Shown in pieces: positions 19,429-30,046 of a DNA stretch of 64,000 nt (position 1 is its first letter; the number at the start of each line of letters is the position of its first letter). Under the pieces are notes generated by a model that saw nothing but the letters and a program-made list of their open reading frames with translations, searched no databases and was not told the DNA's origin. The DNA is from Pedobacter cryoconitis (GTDB lineage Bacteria; Bacteroidota; Bacteroidia; Sphingobacteriales; Sphingobacteriaceae): assembly GCF_014200595.1 (NCBI RefSeq), contig NZ_JACHCG010000002.1, positions 1 to 64,000 on the forward strand, written 5' to 3'. A program made the translations under genes and the position numbers.

Positions 19429-20784
19429 ATGGAACTGGATTTAATCAAACGCGTTTATTTTATTGGTGCCGGTGGTATCGGAATGAGTGCGCTTGCGCGG
19501 TATTTTAAAAAACGCGGCTGCCTGGTTGGCGGATATGATAAAACCAGAACTGTTTTGACCAGTCATCTGGAGGAGGAAGGAATTCTGATTTCTTATGTGG
19601 ATGTGCTGAGTGAATTGCCTTCGGAATTTGAAGTGACAACGGCGGAGACGCTGATTGTCTATACTCCGGCAATTCCGAAAGATTCGGTATTGCTGAATTA
19701 TTTCAGGGATAACGGTTTCAATTTACAGAAACGTTCCCAGGTATTGGGGATCATCAGTAAAGGACAGTTTTGTATTGCTGTGGCGGGTACGCATGGTAAA
19801 ACAACTACTTCTTCAATTATAGCCCATATTCTGACGGATACCGGTTATGGATGTACTGCGTTTTTAGGCGGAATTACGACGAACTATCAAAGTAACTTCC
19901 TGCTGGGCGACAACAATGTCGTAGTGGTGGAAGCAGACGAGTATGATCGCTCTTTTTTGACCTTACATCCGGATATCGCCGTGATTACTTCTATGGATGC
20001 AGATCATCTGGATATTTATGGAGACGCAGCACAATTAGAGGAGTCATTCCAGTTGTTTGCAAAACAGTTAAAACCAGGAGGAACTTTGTTTTTTAAACAA
20101 GGATTACCGATTGCTGAAGGGATAACTTATGGTAGTGAGACAACGGCTACTGTCCGGGCCTCAAATATCAGGGTAGAAGAGGGGAATTTTGTTTTTGATT
20201 ATCAGGATGAAAATGTGAGTATTACGAATATTCCATTGATGCTTCCTGGAAAACATAATGTAGAAAATGCTACAGTAGCGATGGCAGCTGCACTAAAATT
20301 AGGAATTGATCCGGTTAAAGTGAAAGTCGCGGTTGCGAATTTTAAAGGCGTAAAAAGACGTTTTGAATATGTGGTGAGAGAGGATAAGCATATTTATATT
20401 GATGATTATGCACATCATCCCGAAGAGTTGCGTGCTTGTTTTCATGCGGTCAGACAACTGTATCCGGACAAGAAGATGACTGTTGTCTTTCAGCCGCATC
20501 TTTTTAGCCGTACGAGGGACTTTGCAGCTGATTTTGCGGAAATTTTAAGTACCGTTGACGAATTGTTGCTGCTGGATATTTATCCGGCCAGAGAGTTACC
20601 GATGGAAGGGATTACTTCTGAGTTTTTAAGGGCTAAACTAATGCTTGAAAACAGTGGGGTTTATTCGAAAGAAGAGGTACTGAAATATGTAAAGGAAAAC
20701 CAACCTGAATTATTGGTTACTGTGGGTGCAGGGGATATTGATACTTTGATTCAACCGTTAAAAAATATTTTGACCAATGTTTAA
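19429..20784 (+). CDS. murC: UDP-N-acetylmuramate:L-alanine ligase
   Basis: A 451-residue Mur ligase performing the first amino acid addition. VYFIGAGGIGMSALARYF forms the N-terminal nucleotide fold, AVAGTHGKTTTSS the ATP loop, and VVEADEYDRSFLTLHPD and DDYAHHPEEL are Mur family motifs; FQPHLFSRT is near the C-terminus. It overlaps ftsQ by 8 bases, suggesting coupling. Confidence 0.96.
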   Translation: MELDLIKRVYFIGAGGIGMSALARYFKKRGCLVGGYDKTRTVLTSHLEEEGILISYVDVLSELPSEFEVTTAETLIVYTPAIPKDSVLLNYFRDNGFNLQKRSQVLGIISKGQFCIAVAGTHGKTTTSSIIAHILTDTGYGCTAFLGGITTNYQSNFLLGDNNVVVVEADEYDRSFLTLHPDIAVITSMDADHLDIYGDAAQLEESFQLFAKQLKPGGTLFFKQGLPIAEGITYGSETTATVRASNIRVEEGNFVFDYQDENVSITNIPLMLPGKHNVENATVAMAAALKLGIDPVKVKVAVANFKGVKRRFEYVVREDKHIYIDDYAHHPEELRACFHAVRQLYPDKKMTVVFQPHLFSRTRDFAADFAEILSTVDELLLLDIYPARELPMEGITSEFLRAKLMLENSGVYSKEEVLKYVKENQPELLVTVGAGDIDTLIQPLKNILTNV

Positions 20785-22006
20785 AAGGATTGACTGGAAA
20801 TTTGTTTTTAAATGTTTTGCCTGGATTTTTTGTCTTGGCGGAATAGTTACCCTTATGAGCTTTGTATCGGTAAAAAAACATACAGTTAATGTAACGAATA
20901 TAAAAATCCTTATTCCTGGAGCAGATAATTTTATCGAAAGAGAAGAAATTGATGCGATATTGAAACAGAGCCAGGGACAGCTGATCGGGCGTAAACTGGA
21001 AGACATTAACCTGCACGCAATTGAAGAAAAAATTAAGTCAAATCCATATATAGCATTGTCTACAGTTTATGCAGATATGGACGGTGTAATCCATATTGAA
21101 ATTAGTCAGAGACAACCTTTATTGAGAATTATCAGTTCAAGCGGACAGGATTTTTATATTGATAAAAATGGACTTAAAATGCCTGTGTCTCCGAACTTTA
21201 CGGCAAACGTAGTGGTAGCAAATGGTAAGATTTTAGAGCACTTTAGTGGCAGGGTAGATACCTTGATTACGAAAATGGCTTCAGATTTGTATAAAACGGC
21301 ATTATTTTTGAAAAAAGATACGTTGTGGGACTCACAAATTGAACAAATATTTGTTAATGATAAAGATGATATTGAATTGATACCAAGAGTGGGTAACCAG
21401 CGTATCATTTTAGGGAATGCAGATTCTCTTCAAACGAAAATGACCAATCTGATGACCTTTTATAAAGAGGCCATGCCGAAGGTAGGTTGGGACACTTATA
21501 AAACCATAAACATAAAATACACCAATCAGATTGTTTGTGAAAAGAACAACATGGATTCCATATTGGGTTCGGTTGGCAGGGCTAAGCCTGCAAAACCAAC
21601 AATTGCTTCTGCAAGGAAAGTAATGGATTCACTGGTGAGGGCTGAAGTTGCAGCAGAGCTTAGAAATAATCCCCAGGGAGTTCAAGAGGGGGAATCTGCG
21701 GATAAAGTGAATACTCCGGCTGTAGTTAAAGCTACGCCAAAACCAGGGATGGTAATCCATAAACCGGTAAAAGTTGTACCGCGTCCGGCAAAAGTTGCGG
21801 CCGTAAAACCGGAGCATAAGCCTGTGAAAACAGAGCACAAGCCAGTCACGCCGCAAAAAAAATGGGTGAAACCTGAGCATAAGCCGGTGAACACCGGACA
21901 AAAACCAGTAAAGGCCGTCATTAAGCCAGCTGTAGCAAAGCCAGTAAAAGCTAAAGTGACGACAAAACCAGTAAAAGAAACAAAACACACCAGTGATAAT
22001 AATTAG
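20777..22006 (+). CDS. ftsQ: FtsQ-type division protein with long Lys/Pro-rich tail
   Basis: A 409-residue protein placed between murC and ftsA. A short cytoplasmic start and one membrane span (about residues 10-30, FAWIFCLGGIVTLMSF) precede a POTRA-like region (NIKILIPGADNFIEREEIDAI...) and a beta domain ending near residue 255. This fits FtsQ/DivIB. What is unusual is the last 100 or so residues, a basic low-complexity tail built of repeated KPV/EHKPV units (for example VKPEHKPVKTEHKPV), which should lie in the periplasm. Typical FtsQ proteins end soon after the beta domain. The name rests on position and architecture; the tail has no assigned role. Confidence 0.88.
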   Translation: MFKRIDWKFVFKCFAWIFCLGGIVTLMSFVSVKKHTVNVTNIKILIPGADNFIEREEIDAILKQSQGQLIGRKLEDINLHAIEEKIKSNPYIALSTVYADMDGVIHIEISQRQPLLRIISSSGQDFYIDKNGLKMPVSPNFTANVVVANGKILEHFSGRVDTLITKMASDLYKTALFLKKDTLWDSQIEQIFVNDKDDIELIPRVGNQRIILGNADSLQTKMTNLMTFYKEAMPKVGWDTYKTINIKYTNQIVCEKNNMDSILGSVGRAKPAKPTIASARKVMDSLVRAEVAAELRNNPQGVQEGESADKVNTPAVVKATPKPGMVIHKPVKVVPRPAKVAAVKPEHKPVKTEHKPVTPQKKWVKPEHKPVNTGQKPVKAVIKPAVAKPVKAKVTTKPVKETKHTSDNN

Positions 22007-22033
22007 TATATAATTCGACAAATAAATATAGTT

Positions 22034-23395
22034 ATGGGCAAAGAAAAAACCACCGTTCAGTCTCCAATTGTAGTGGGATTGGACATCGGTACCACAAAAA
22101 TCTGTGTGATAGTTGGTCGCAGAACACAGCATGGCAAGATTGAGGTTTTGGGTATTGGGAAAGCAGAGTCTGCGGGCGTAACCCGTGGTGTGGTTTCCAA
22201 CATACAAAAAACTGTACAGGGTATTTCACAGGCCGTTGAATTGGCGAGCGGTCAGTCCAATGTGGAAGTACGTGTAGTAAATGTTGGTATTGCAGGTCAG
22301 CATATCAAGAGTTTACAACACCGTGGAATCCTGACAAGAAGAGAACTGAATAATGAGATCAGTAAAAAAGATCTGGATAAGTTAATTGATGATATGTTCA
22401 AACTGGTTATGCCCCCGGGAGAAGAGATCATCCATGTACTGCCTCAGGAATTTACTGTCGATAATGAACCAGGAGTTAAAGATCCGATCGGTATGGCGGG
22501 TGTTCGTTTAGAAGCGAATTTCCATATCATTTCGGGCCAGGTAACTGCGGTTAAAAATATTATGAGATGTGTAACCAATGCCGGTTTACAGACTCAGGAA
22601 CTGATTTTAGAGCCGCTTGCATCTTCTGAATCTGTTTTAAGTGATGAAGAAAAAGAAGCTGGAATTGCTTTAGTGGATATAGGTGGTGGCACTACTGATA
22701 TCGCTATTTTCCATGAGGGTATTATCCGCCATACAGCGGTTATCCCTTTCGGTGGAAATAGTGTGACTGAAGATATTCGTGAAGGCTGTTCGGTGATGAG
22801 AAATCAGGCTGAACTGTTGAAAACACGTTTCGGTTCTGCTTTAGCTGAAGAAAATAAAGAAAATGAAATTATTTGTGTACCAGGTCTGCGTGGCAGAGAA
22901 CCAAAAGAAATTTCAGTAAAAAACCTTGCTTATGTGATCCAGGCCCGTATGGAAGAAATCATTGAGCACGTTTATTACGAGATAAAATCTTCTGGTTATG
23001 AGAAAAAACTAATCGGTGGTGTAGTAATTACCGGTGGTGGAGCGTTATTAAAGCATCTCTCTCAATTGGTTGAATATGTTACAGGACTGGATTGTCGTGT
23101 AGGTTATCCGAATGAACATTTGTCGAAATATGAGGATATGCCAAAAACTATTTATGATGACCTGAAAAGCCCGATGTACGCGACCAGTGTTGGCTTGCTG
23201 ATTAAAGGAATTCAAAAAGCTGAAGAGTTGATTGAAGAGTTGAAGCAGCCTGGTGTTTATGTCGAGAGACCAGCAGTTGTAAAAGATAAAGTGAAACGCC
23301 CGGGAGGTGGATTATTTGATAAATTATTAGCAAAAACTAAAGATTTCATCAAAGACGACATGAACGTAAGCGATGAGGATTATATAAAACCGTAA
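22034..23395 (+). CDS. ftsA: FtsA, actin-like membrane anchor of FtsZ
   Basis: A 453-residue ASKHA-fold ATPase. VVGLDIGTTKICVIVG is the phosphate-1 motif, the SHS2/1C insert follows around residues 85-165, IALVDIGGGTTDIA is phosphate-2, and VVITGGGALL is the adenosine motif. A basic C-terminal region (PGGGLFDKLLAKTKDFIKDDM) ends in what looks like an amphipathic membrane-targeting helix. It is followed by an unusually large 129-base gap before ftsZ, which carries DnaA-box-like sites. Confidence 0.96.
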   Translation: MGKEKTTVQSPIVVGLDIGTTKICVIVGRRTQHGKIEVLGIGKAESAGVTRGVVSNIQKTVQGISQAVELASGQSNVEVRVVNVGIAGQHIKSLQHRGILTRRELNNEISKKDLDKLIDDMFKLVMPPGEEIIHVLPQEFTVDNEPGVKDPIGMAGVRLEANFHIISGQVTAVKNIMRCVTNAGLQTQELILEPLASSESVLSDEEKEAGIALVDIGGGTTDIAIFHEGIIRHTAVIPFGGNSVTEDIREGCSVMRNQAELLKTRFGSALAEENKENEIICVPGLRGREPKEISVKNLAYVIQARMEEIIEHVYYEIKSSGYEKKLIGGVVITGGGALLKHLSQLVEYVTGLDCRVGYPNEHLSKYEDMPKTIYDDLKSPMYATSVGLLIKGIQKAEELIEELKQPGVYVERPAVVKDKVKRPGGGLFDKLLAKTKDFIKDDMNVSDEDYIKP

Positions 23396-23398
23396 TAT

Positions 23399-23445
23399 TT
23401 ATCCACAATGGACGATTTTTCCACATTTTAAACACTTGTGGAAAA
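23399..23445. promoter_or_regulatory. DnaA-box cluster in the ftsA-ftsZ gap
   Basis: TTATCCACA (exact DnaA box) lies at 23399-23407. TTTTCCACA (one mismatch) follows at 23417-23425, and TGTGGAAAA (the same near-box inverted) at 23437-23445. Three such sites in under 50 bases, directly upstream of ftsZ, suggest DnaA or another box-binding protein could influence ftsZ transcription. The binding is inference. Confidence 0.45.
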
Positions 23446-23524
23446 CGTGTGTTGAAAAAGTGTTAATATTACAATGAGAGATGAACAGGTAAAACCAATT
23501 TTTAAGTAACTGATTCATAAATAT

Positions 23525-25156
23525 ATGTATTTTGAAATGTTAAAAGATAAGTCATCAATCATCAAGGTAATTGGTGTTGGTGGCGGTGGTGGTAATGCGG
23601 TTAACCATATGTACCGTCAAGGAATTGCAGGTGTAGACTTTATAATCTGTAACACTGATGCCCAGGCATTGGAGTTCAGTCCTATACCGAATAAAGTACA
23701 GTTGGGTGCAAGTTTAACCGAGGGAATGGGTGCAGGCTCAATTCCGGAAGTGGGGAAAAATTCGGCTATTGAAAATATAGACGATATCAAAAGCATGTTA
23801 GGCAGTACTACAAAAATGCTGTTTATTACTGCGGGTATGGGTGGTGGAACAGGTACGGGTGCTAGTCCCATCATTGCGCAGGCAGCGAAGGAACTTGACA
23901 TTTTAACTGTGGCTATTATCACAACCCCTTTCTCTTTCGAAGGTAAAAGACGTAAAATGCAGGCCGAAGACGGTCTGGATGAACTGAAGAAATACGTGGA
24001 TTCTTATCTGGTTATTTCCAATGATCGTTTACGTGAAATATTTGGTAACCTGACTTTAGGTTCCGCTTTCGCACAGGCAGATGATATTTTAACTACTGCG
24101 GCAAAAGGTATTGCCGAAATCATAACGGTGCCGGGATATATCAACGTGGATTTCAAGGATGTGCGTACAGTGATGAAAGACAGCGGTGTTTCTATCATGG
24201 GTAGTTTTGCCTGTGAGGGTGAAAATCGTGCTTTGAGTGCTGTTGAAGGTGCATTGGCTTCTCCGCTGTTAAAAGACAACGAGATTGAAGGTGCAAGGTA
24301 TATCCTGTTGAACATCAGCTCTGGTTTAAAAGAAGTGACGATGGACGAGGTCGCTATTATCACGGATTATATTCAGGATAAGGCTGGTTTAACCGCAGAT
24401 TTGATCTGGGGTAACTGTATTGACGAAAACCTGGGTGAGAAACTTTCTGTAACCATTATTGCTACAGGGTTCCAGACTACCGAACAACGTGCACACGATA
24501 AAAAGAACGTAAAGAAAATTTCTTTATTAACCCCTGAAGAAGCTCCGCTGGTAAAACCATTAGAACCTGTTAACTCTTTTATTGAGCCAAAAGCAGGTGC
24601 TTATACGAATGAGCCGGTGATGAAACTGAAAGACGATCTGAAACAATCTGATCTTTTCGGTGATATGTACAGCGGAAACAGAAACAGAAGAGATGACGCA
24701 GATAGCGGGATCATCAGACACACTTTAGTGGAAGAAGAATCTACGCCTGCTGAAAATAAACAGGAAGCAGGAACAGATTTTGAATTGAAAACATCAGAAA
24801 CTGATTTTGTTTTTGAAGCACCTAAATCAAATTATAACGAATCTGCTGTGCCTGCGCAGGAAGAGATCGTTGTACCAGGTCTGGATGATGACAAAAGCGA
24901 TGAATCTATTGAAGATCAGCTAAAAAAATCTAAAGAAAGGATTATGAGGCTGAAAGATCTGAGCATGAAATTGCGTACAACCAATGGATTGCAGGAGCTT
25001 GAAAACGAACCTGCTTATAAACGTAAACAAACACAATTACAACAGGTACAGCATTCTTCGGAATCGCAGGTATCAAGGTTTACTTTAAGCAATGATGAAG
25101 AGGGCAGTACAGAGATCAGACCTAACAATTCATTCCTTCACGATAACGTTGATTAA
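23525..25156 (+). CDS. ftsZ: Cell division GTPase FtsZ
   Basis: A 543-residue tubulin homologue that forms the division ring. IKVIGVGGGGGNAVNHMYRQG begins the GTPase domain, ITAGMGGGTGTGASPIIAQA is the tubulin signature loop, and FAQADDILTTAAKGIAEI is the T7/synergy region. The globular core ends near residue 325. The remaining roughly 215 residues form a long acidic linker and the conserved Bacteroidota end, with EPAYKRKQTQL and NSFLHDNVD. This makes it much longer than the 383-residue E. coli protein but normal for the phylum. It is the last gene of the cluster and is followed by a terminator. Confidence 0.97.
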   Translation: MYFEMLKDKSSIIKVIGVGGGGGNAVNHMYRQGIAGVDFIICNTDAQALEFSPIPNKVQLGASLTEGMGAGSIPEVGKNSAIENIDDIKSMLGSTTKMLFITAGMGGGTGTGASPIIAQAAKELDILTVAIITTPFSFEGKRRKMQAEDGLDELKKYVDSYLVISNDRLREIFGNLTLGSAFAQADDILTTAAKGIAEIITVPGYINVDFKDVRTVMKDSGVSIMGSFACEGENRALSAVEGALASPLLKDNEIEGARYILLNISSGLKEVTMDEVAIITDYIQDKAGLTADLIWGNCIDENLGEKLSVTIIATGFQTTEQRAHDKKNVKKISLLTPEEAPLVKPLEPVNSFIEPKAGAYTNEPVMKLKDDLKQSDLFGDMYSGNRNRRDDADSGIIRHTLVEEESTPAENKQEAGTDFELKTSETDFVFEAPKSNYNESAVPAQEEIVVPGLDDDKSDESIEDQLKKSKERIMRLKDLSMKLRTTNGLQELENEPAYKRKQTQLQQVQHSSESQVSRFTLSNDEEGSTEIRPNNSFLHDNVD

Positions 25157-25180
25157 TCAACCGGTATAGAAAAAGAAATT

Positions 25181-25214
25181 AAAAGCCTTAGCAATTTATT
25201 GTTAAGGCTTTTTT
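25181..25214 (+). terminator. ftsZ: Terminator after ftsZ
   Basis: A 10-bp stem (AAAAGCCTTA / TAAGGCTTTT), extended by a few weaker pairs toward the loop, with a T run at its 3' side. It closes the division and cell wall cluster. Confidence 0.85.
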
Positions 25215-25263
25215 GGCATAATAATGGATTGCTGGACAGCGGGATTACTGGTTTTCGGGCAAC

Positions 25264-25295
25264 CTTGTATTTCAGCCCCAGAAAGCTTAAATTTG
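25264..25295 (+). promoter_or_regulatory. Promoter of the serine palmitoyltransferase gene
   Basis: CTTG at 25264-25267 serves as -33 and TAAATTTG at 25288-25295 as an exact TAnnTTTG -7, with a 20-base spacer as in the Bacteroidota consensus. Transcription would begin near 25302, about 28 bases before the TTG start codon. Confidence 0.7.
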
Positions 25296-25329
25296 CATAA
25301 AATAATAAGACAACTTAAAGACAGATACA

Positions 25330-26571
25330 TTGGATATTTTTGAAAAGATAGCAAAGCATATGGGCCCGCTTGGGCAACACCAAAAATGGTCACATGGATA
25401 TTTTTCCTTTCCGAAGTTAGAAGGAGCCATTGCGCCGCATATGAATTTTCGGGGTAAAGAACATTTGGTTTGGAGTTTAAATAATTATCTGGGATTAGCT
25501 AATCACCCGGAAGTAAGGGAAGCGGATTCAAAAGGTGCAGCAGATTTTGGGATGGCTTACCCGATGGGCGCCAGAATGATGTCTGGAAACTCTAAATATC
25601 ATGAGCAATTAGAACAGGAGCTTGCAGAATTTGTGGGTAAGCCTGATGCATTCCTTTTAAACTACGGTTACCAGGGAATGTTATCTATCATTGATTGTCT
25701 GGTAGACAGAAATGATGTAATTGTTTATGATGGAGAATGCCACGCTTGTATTATCGACGGTTTGCGTCTTCATTTAGGTAAACGTTTTGTTTATCAGCAT
25801 AACGATATTGACAGTGCCCGTAAACAACTGGAGCGTGCTACTAAACTGGTAGACAGTTCAGGAGGAGGGATTCTTGTGATTACTGAAGGTGTTTTTGGTA
25901 TGTCAGGTGCACAGGGTAAACTGAAGGAAATTATTGAATTGAAAAAAGACTTCAATTTCCGTTTGTTAATCGATGATGCACATGGATTTGGTACGATGGG
26001 TAAAACTGGTGCCGGAACACATGAAGAACAGGATTGTATTGAAGGTGTAGATATCTATTTCGGAACATTTGCAAAATCAATGGCTGGAATCGGTGCTTTT
26101 GTTGCATCTTCAGAAGAAATAACTAATTTTTTCCGTTATAACATGCGTTCTCAGACTTTTGCGAAAGCATTGCCAATGCCAATGGTCATTGGTTTACTGA
26201 AGCGTTTAGAACTGCTTAAAAATAATCCAGAGCTGAGAGAGAAACTATGGAATATCGCAACTACCTTACAAAAGGGGTTAAGAGCGCGTGGTTTTGATTT
26301 AGGAATTACCAATACGATGGTTACCCCTGTATTTTTAAAAGGTGAATTGTTACAAGCTACTGCATTGACAATGGATCTTCGCGAGAACTATAGTATCTTC
26401 TGTTCTATTGTAGTGTATCCGGTTATTCCTAAGGGCTTAATTGAGCTTAGACTGATACCAACTGCAATGCATACTTTAGAAGACGTAGAGCGCACGCTTG
26501 AAGCTTTTAGCGAAGTTGCAGAGAAGCTGAAAAGCGGCTATTATAATGACAATAAATTCAGCCCGGAATAG
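25330..26571 (+). CDS. spt: Serine palmitoyltransferase (sphingolipid synthesis)
   Basis: A 413-residue PLP enzyme of the alpha-oxoamine synthase family. It condenses L-serine with a fatty acyl-CoA or acyl-ACP to 3-ketosphinganine, the first step of sphingolipid synthesis, a hallmark of Sphingobacteria. The N-terminal WSLNNYLGLANHPEV, His138 in GECHACIIDG (stacks on PLP), LIDDAHGFG with Asp215/His218, and the PLP lysine Lys249 in FGTFAKSMAG are visible. The start appears to be TTG (LDIFEKIAKHMGPLG); the next in-frame Met is ten residues later. The gene has a strong own promoter and terminator and so stands alone. Other family members (glycine C-acetyltransferase, BioF) are possible, but the N-terminal region fits SPT better. 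Confidence 0.85.
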   Translation: MDIFEKIAKHMGPLGQHQKWSHGYFSFPKLEGAIAPHMNFRGKEHLVWSLNNYLGLANHPEVREADSKGAADFGMAYPMGARMMSGNSKYHEQLEQELAEFVGKPDAFLLNYGYQGMLSIIDCLVDRNDVIVYDGECHACIIDGLRLHLGKRFVYQHNDIDSARKQLERATKLVDSSGGGILVITEGVFGMSGAQGKLKEIIELKKDFNFRLLIDDAHGFGTMGKTGAGTHEEQDCIEGVDIYFGTFAKSMAGIGAFVASSEEITNFFRYNMRSQTFAKALPMPMVIGLLKRLELLKNNPELREKLWNIATTLQKGLRARGFDLGITNTMVTPVFLKGELLQATALTMDLRENYSIFCSIVVYPVIPKGLIELRLIPTAMHTLEDVERTLEAFSEVAEKLKSGYYNDNKFSPE

Positions 26572-26590
26572 CTGATTTCTATAAATAAAA

Positions 26591-26626
26591 AAAGGCCCTT
26601 TACTTAACTGTAAAGGGCCTTTTTTG
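26591..26626 (+). terminator. Terminator after spt
   Basis: A 12-bp stem (AAAGGCCCTTTA / TAAAGGGCCTTT) with an eight-base loop and a T run. Confidence 0.9.
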
Positions 26627-26705
26627 TTTTACTTATTTTGTATCTTATTGTTTTTCAACGATATATCTTATATTTTTTGATGAATTTGTGAATAACCATG
26701 CTTTT

Positions 26706-26714
26706 TGTGGATAA
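26706..26714 (-). promoter_or_regulatory. Exact DnaA box upstream of the histone-like gene
   Basis: TGTGGATAA, the reverse of TTATCCACA, lies in the 260-base gap before the Hc1 gene. A single exact 9-mer can occur by chance in a window of this size. Confidence 0.3.
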
Positions 26715-26832
26715 AAACAGGGTTTTATAGGTTCTAAATGTGCTGTTAATCTTTCATTTATTAGAATAAAGCGCTTACATTAGTAATTGAGTATTAATCA
26801 ACCCTAAAAAATAAACCAAAAGGTAATTAGAA

Positions 26833-27012
26833 ATGAAAAAATTTGATGAGTTAAAGAAGCTTGTTACCACATTAGAAGCTGATGCAGACAAGTTTTACAA
26901 CAAAGCCAACAGTGCTGCCGGAACACGTGTCCGTAAAGGAATGCAGGATCTTAAAAACATAGCTCAGGCTATTCGTTTAGAGATTCAGGAGACCAAAAAC
27001 AAAGAGGCTTAA
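26833..27012 (+). CDS. Histone H1-like protein (Hc1 family)
   Basis: A 59-residue protein starting MKKFDELKKLVTTLEADADK, with RVRKGMQDLKNIAQAIR in the second half and ending KNKEA. It fits the Hc1/histone H1-like family of small helical DNA-binding proteins found across Bacteroidota and Chlamydiae. It lacks the long lysine/alanine-rich tail of chlamydial Hc1, leaving only the helical N-terminal module. A DNA-compaction role is inferred from the family. The gene is monocistronic: terminators lie on both sides. Confidence 0.85.
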   Translation: MKKFDELKKLVTTLEADADKFYNKANSAAGTRVRKGMQDLKNIAQAIRLEIQETKNKEA

Positions 27013-27039
27013 ACCCATTTTCTTGTTTTGAATTTATAG

Positions 27040-27068
27040 CGCCCCGGTAGTACCGGGGCGTTTTTTTT
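27040..27068 (+). terminator. Terminator after the histone-like gene
   Basis: A perfect 8-bp GC-rich stem (CGCCCCGG / CCGGGGCG) with a TAGTA loop is followed by eight T. Because dapA ends at 27084 on the other strand, it may also block readthrough in that direction. Confidence 0.95.
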
Positions 27069-27083
27069 ATTTAAGCGCGGGGC

Positions 27084-27965
27084 TTATAAACTGATTTGTT
27101 TAATTTGAGTGCTGATCAGCTGGGCCAGGCGGCCGGATGCAGGCACTAATGGCAAGCGTACCTGGTCACCACAAACGTTAAAGTATTTTAAAGCAGCTTT
27201 AATCCCTGCCGGGTTACCTTCTTCGAAAACTAACCTTGTAAATTCAACTACTTTCAGGTGCAATACCTGAGCGGCTTTGAAATCGCCTTTCAGGGATAAC
27301 CTGATCATTTCTGAGAATAAAAGAGGGAATGCATTTCCAACTACAGAAATTACACCTGCCGCGCCTAATGAAATCATTGGCAGGGCTACAGGATCATCAC
27401 CAGAAATCAATAAGAAGTCTGCTGGTTTATCTCTCATAATCTGGTTGAACTGATCAAAACTGCCTGAAGCTTCTTTGGTCCCGATTATATTCTTGCAATC
27501 TACTGCTAAACGGCAGGTAGTTTCTGCACTTACATTACTTGCTGTACGGCCAGGGACATTATAAAGTAATACATCCAGGTCTGTAGACTCACTGATCGCT
27601 TTGTAGTGCTGATATATGCCTTCTTGTGTAGGTTTATTATAATATGGACTTGCTGAAAGTATAGCGTCGTAACCTGAAGCATCAAATTCTTTGATCTCCT
27701 GAATAACTTCTGCTGTATTATTACCGCCGATACCAGCGATCAATGGTAATCTGCCGTTATTTATTTCTGCTGTAAATGCCCAGATCTTCTTCTTTTCGTC
27801 CTTATTGAGTGTTGCTGTTTCACCTGTAGTACCTAACGATACCAGGTATTCTACCTTCCCGTCAATCTGATAGTTGATCAGTTTTTTCAAACCGTCGTAA
27901 TCTACCGATCCGTCTGCGTTAAATGGTGTAACAAGAGCTACACCCGTTCCATGAAATTTGTTCAT
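27084..27965 (-). CDS. dapA: 4-hydroxy-tetrahydrodipicolinate synthase
   Basis: A 293-residue TIM-barrel lyase that condenses pyruvate with aspartate semialdehyde, the first dedicated step toward diaminopimelate and lysine. SLGTTGETATL, Tyr135 in LLYNVPGRTA and the Schiff-base Lys164 in IIGTKEASG are at the expected places. It follows ligA on the same strand, with only four bases between them. The product feeds the meso-diaminopimelate used by MurE in this window. Confidence 0.95.
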   Translation of the reverse strand: MNKFHGTGVALVTPFNADGSVDYDGLKKLINYQIDGKVEYLVSLGTTGETATLNKDEKKKIWAFTAEINNGRLPLIAGIGGNNTAEVIQEIKEFDASGYDAILSASPYYNKPTQEGIYQHYKAISESTDLDVLLYNVPGRTASNVSAETTCRLAVDCKNIIGTKEASGSFDQFNQIMRDKPADFLLISGDDPVALPMISLGAAGVISVVGNAFPLLFSEMIRLSLKGDFKAAQVLHLKVVEFTRLVFEEGNPAGIKAALKYFNVCGDQVRLPLVPASGRLAQLISTQIKQISL

Positions 27966-27969
27966 TTTT

Positions 27970-29997
<2,028 letters not shown>

Positions 29998-30046
29998 TTA
30001 CTAAATCGGCTGATTTGCTTGTTTATTTTAATGGTTTTTTTTGTAA

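Noticed and set aside
21629..22207. Long minus-strand frames of 192 and 102 codons opposite ftsQ and ftsA
   Set aside because: They mirror the Lys/Pro-rich repeat tail of FtsQ, which lowers stop codons on the other strand. The products are low-complexity and no regulatory signs were seen.
23396..23524. A replication origin in the ftsA-ftsZ gap
   Set aside because: There are only three boxes, no AT-rich unwinding region and no dnaA, dnaN or rpmH nearby, so a regulatory role is more likely than oriC.
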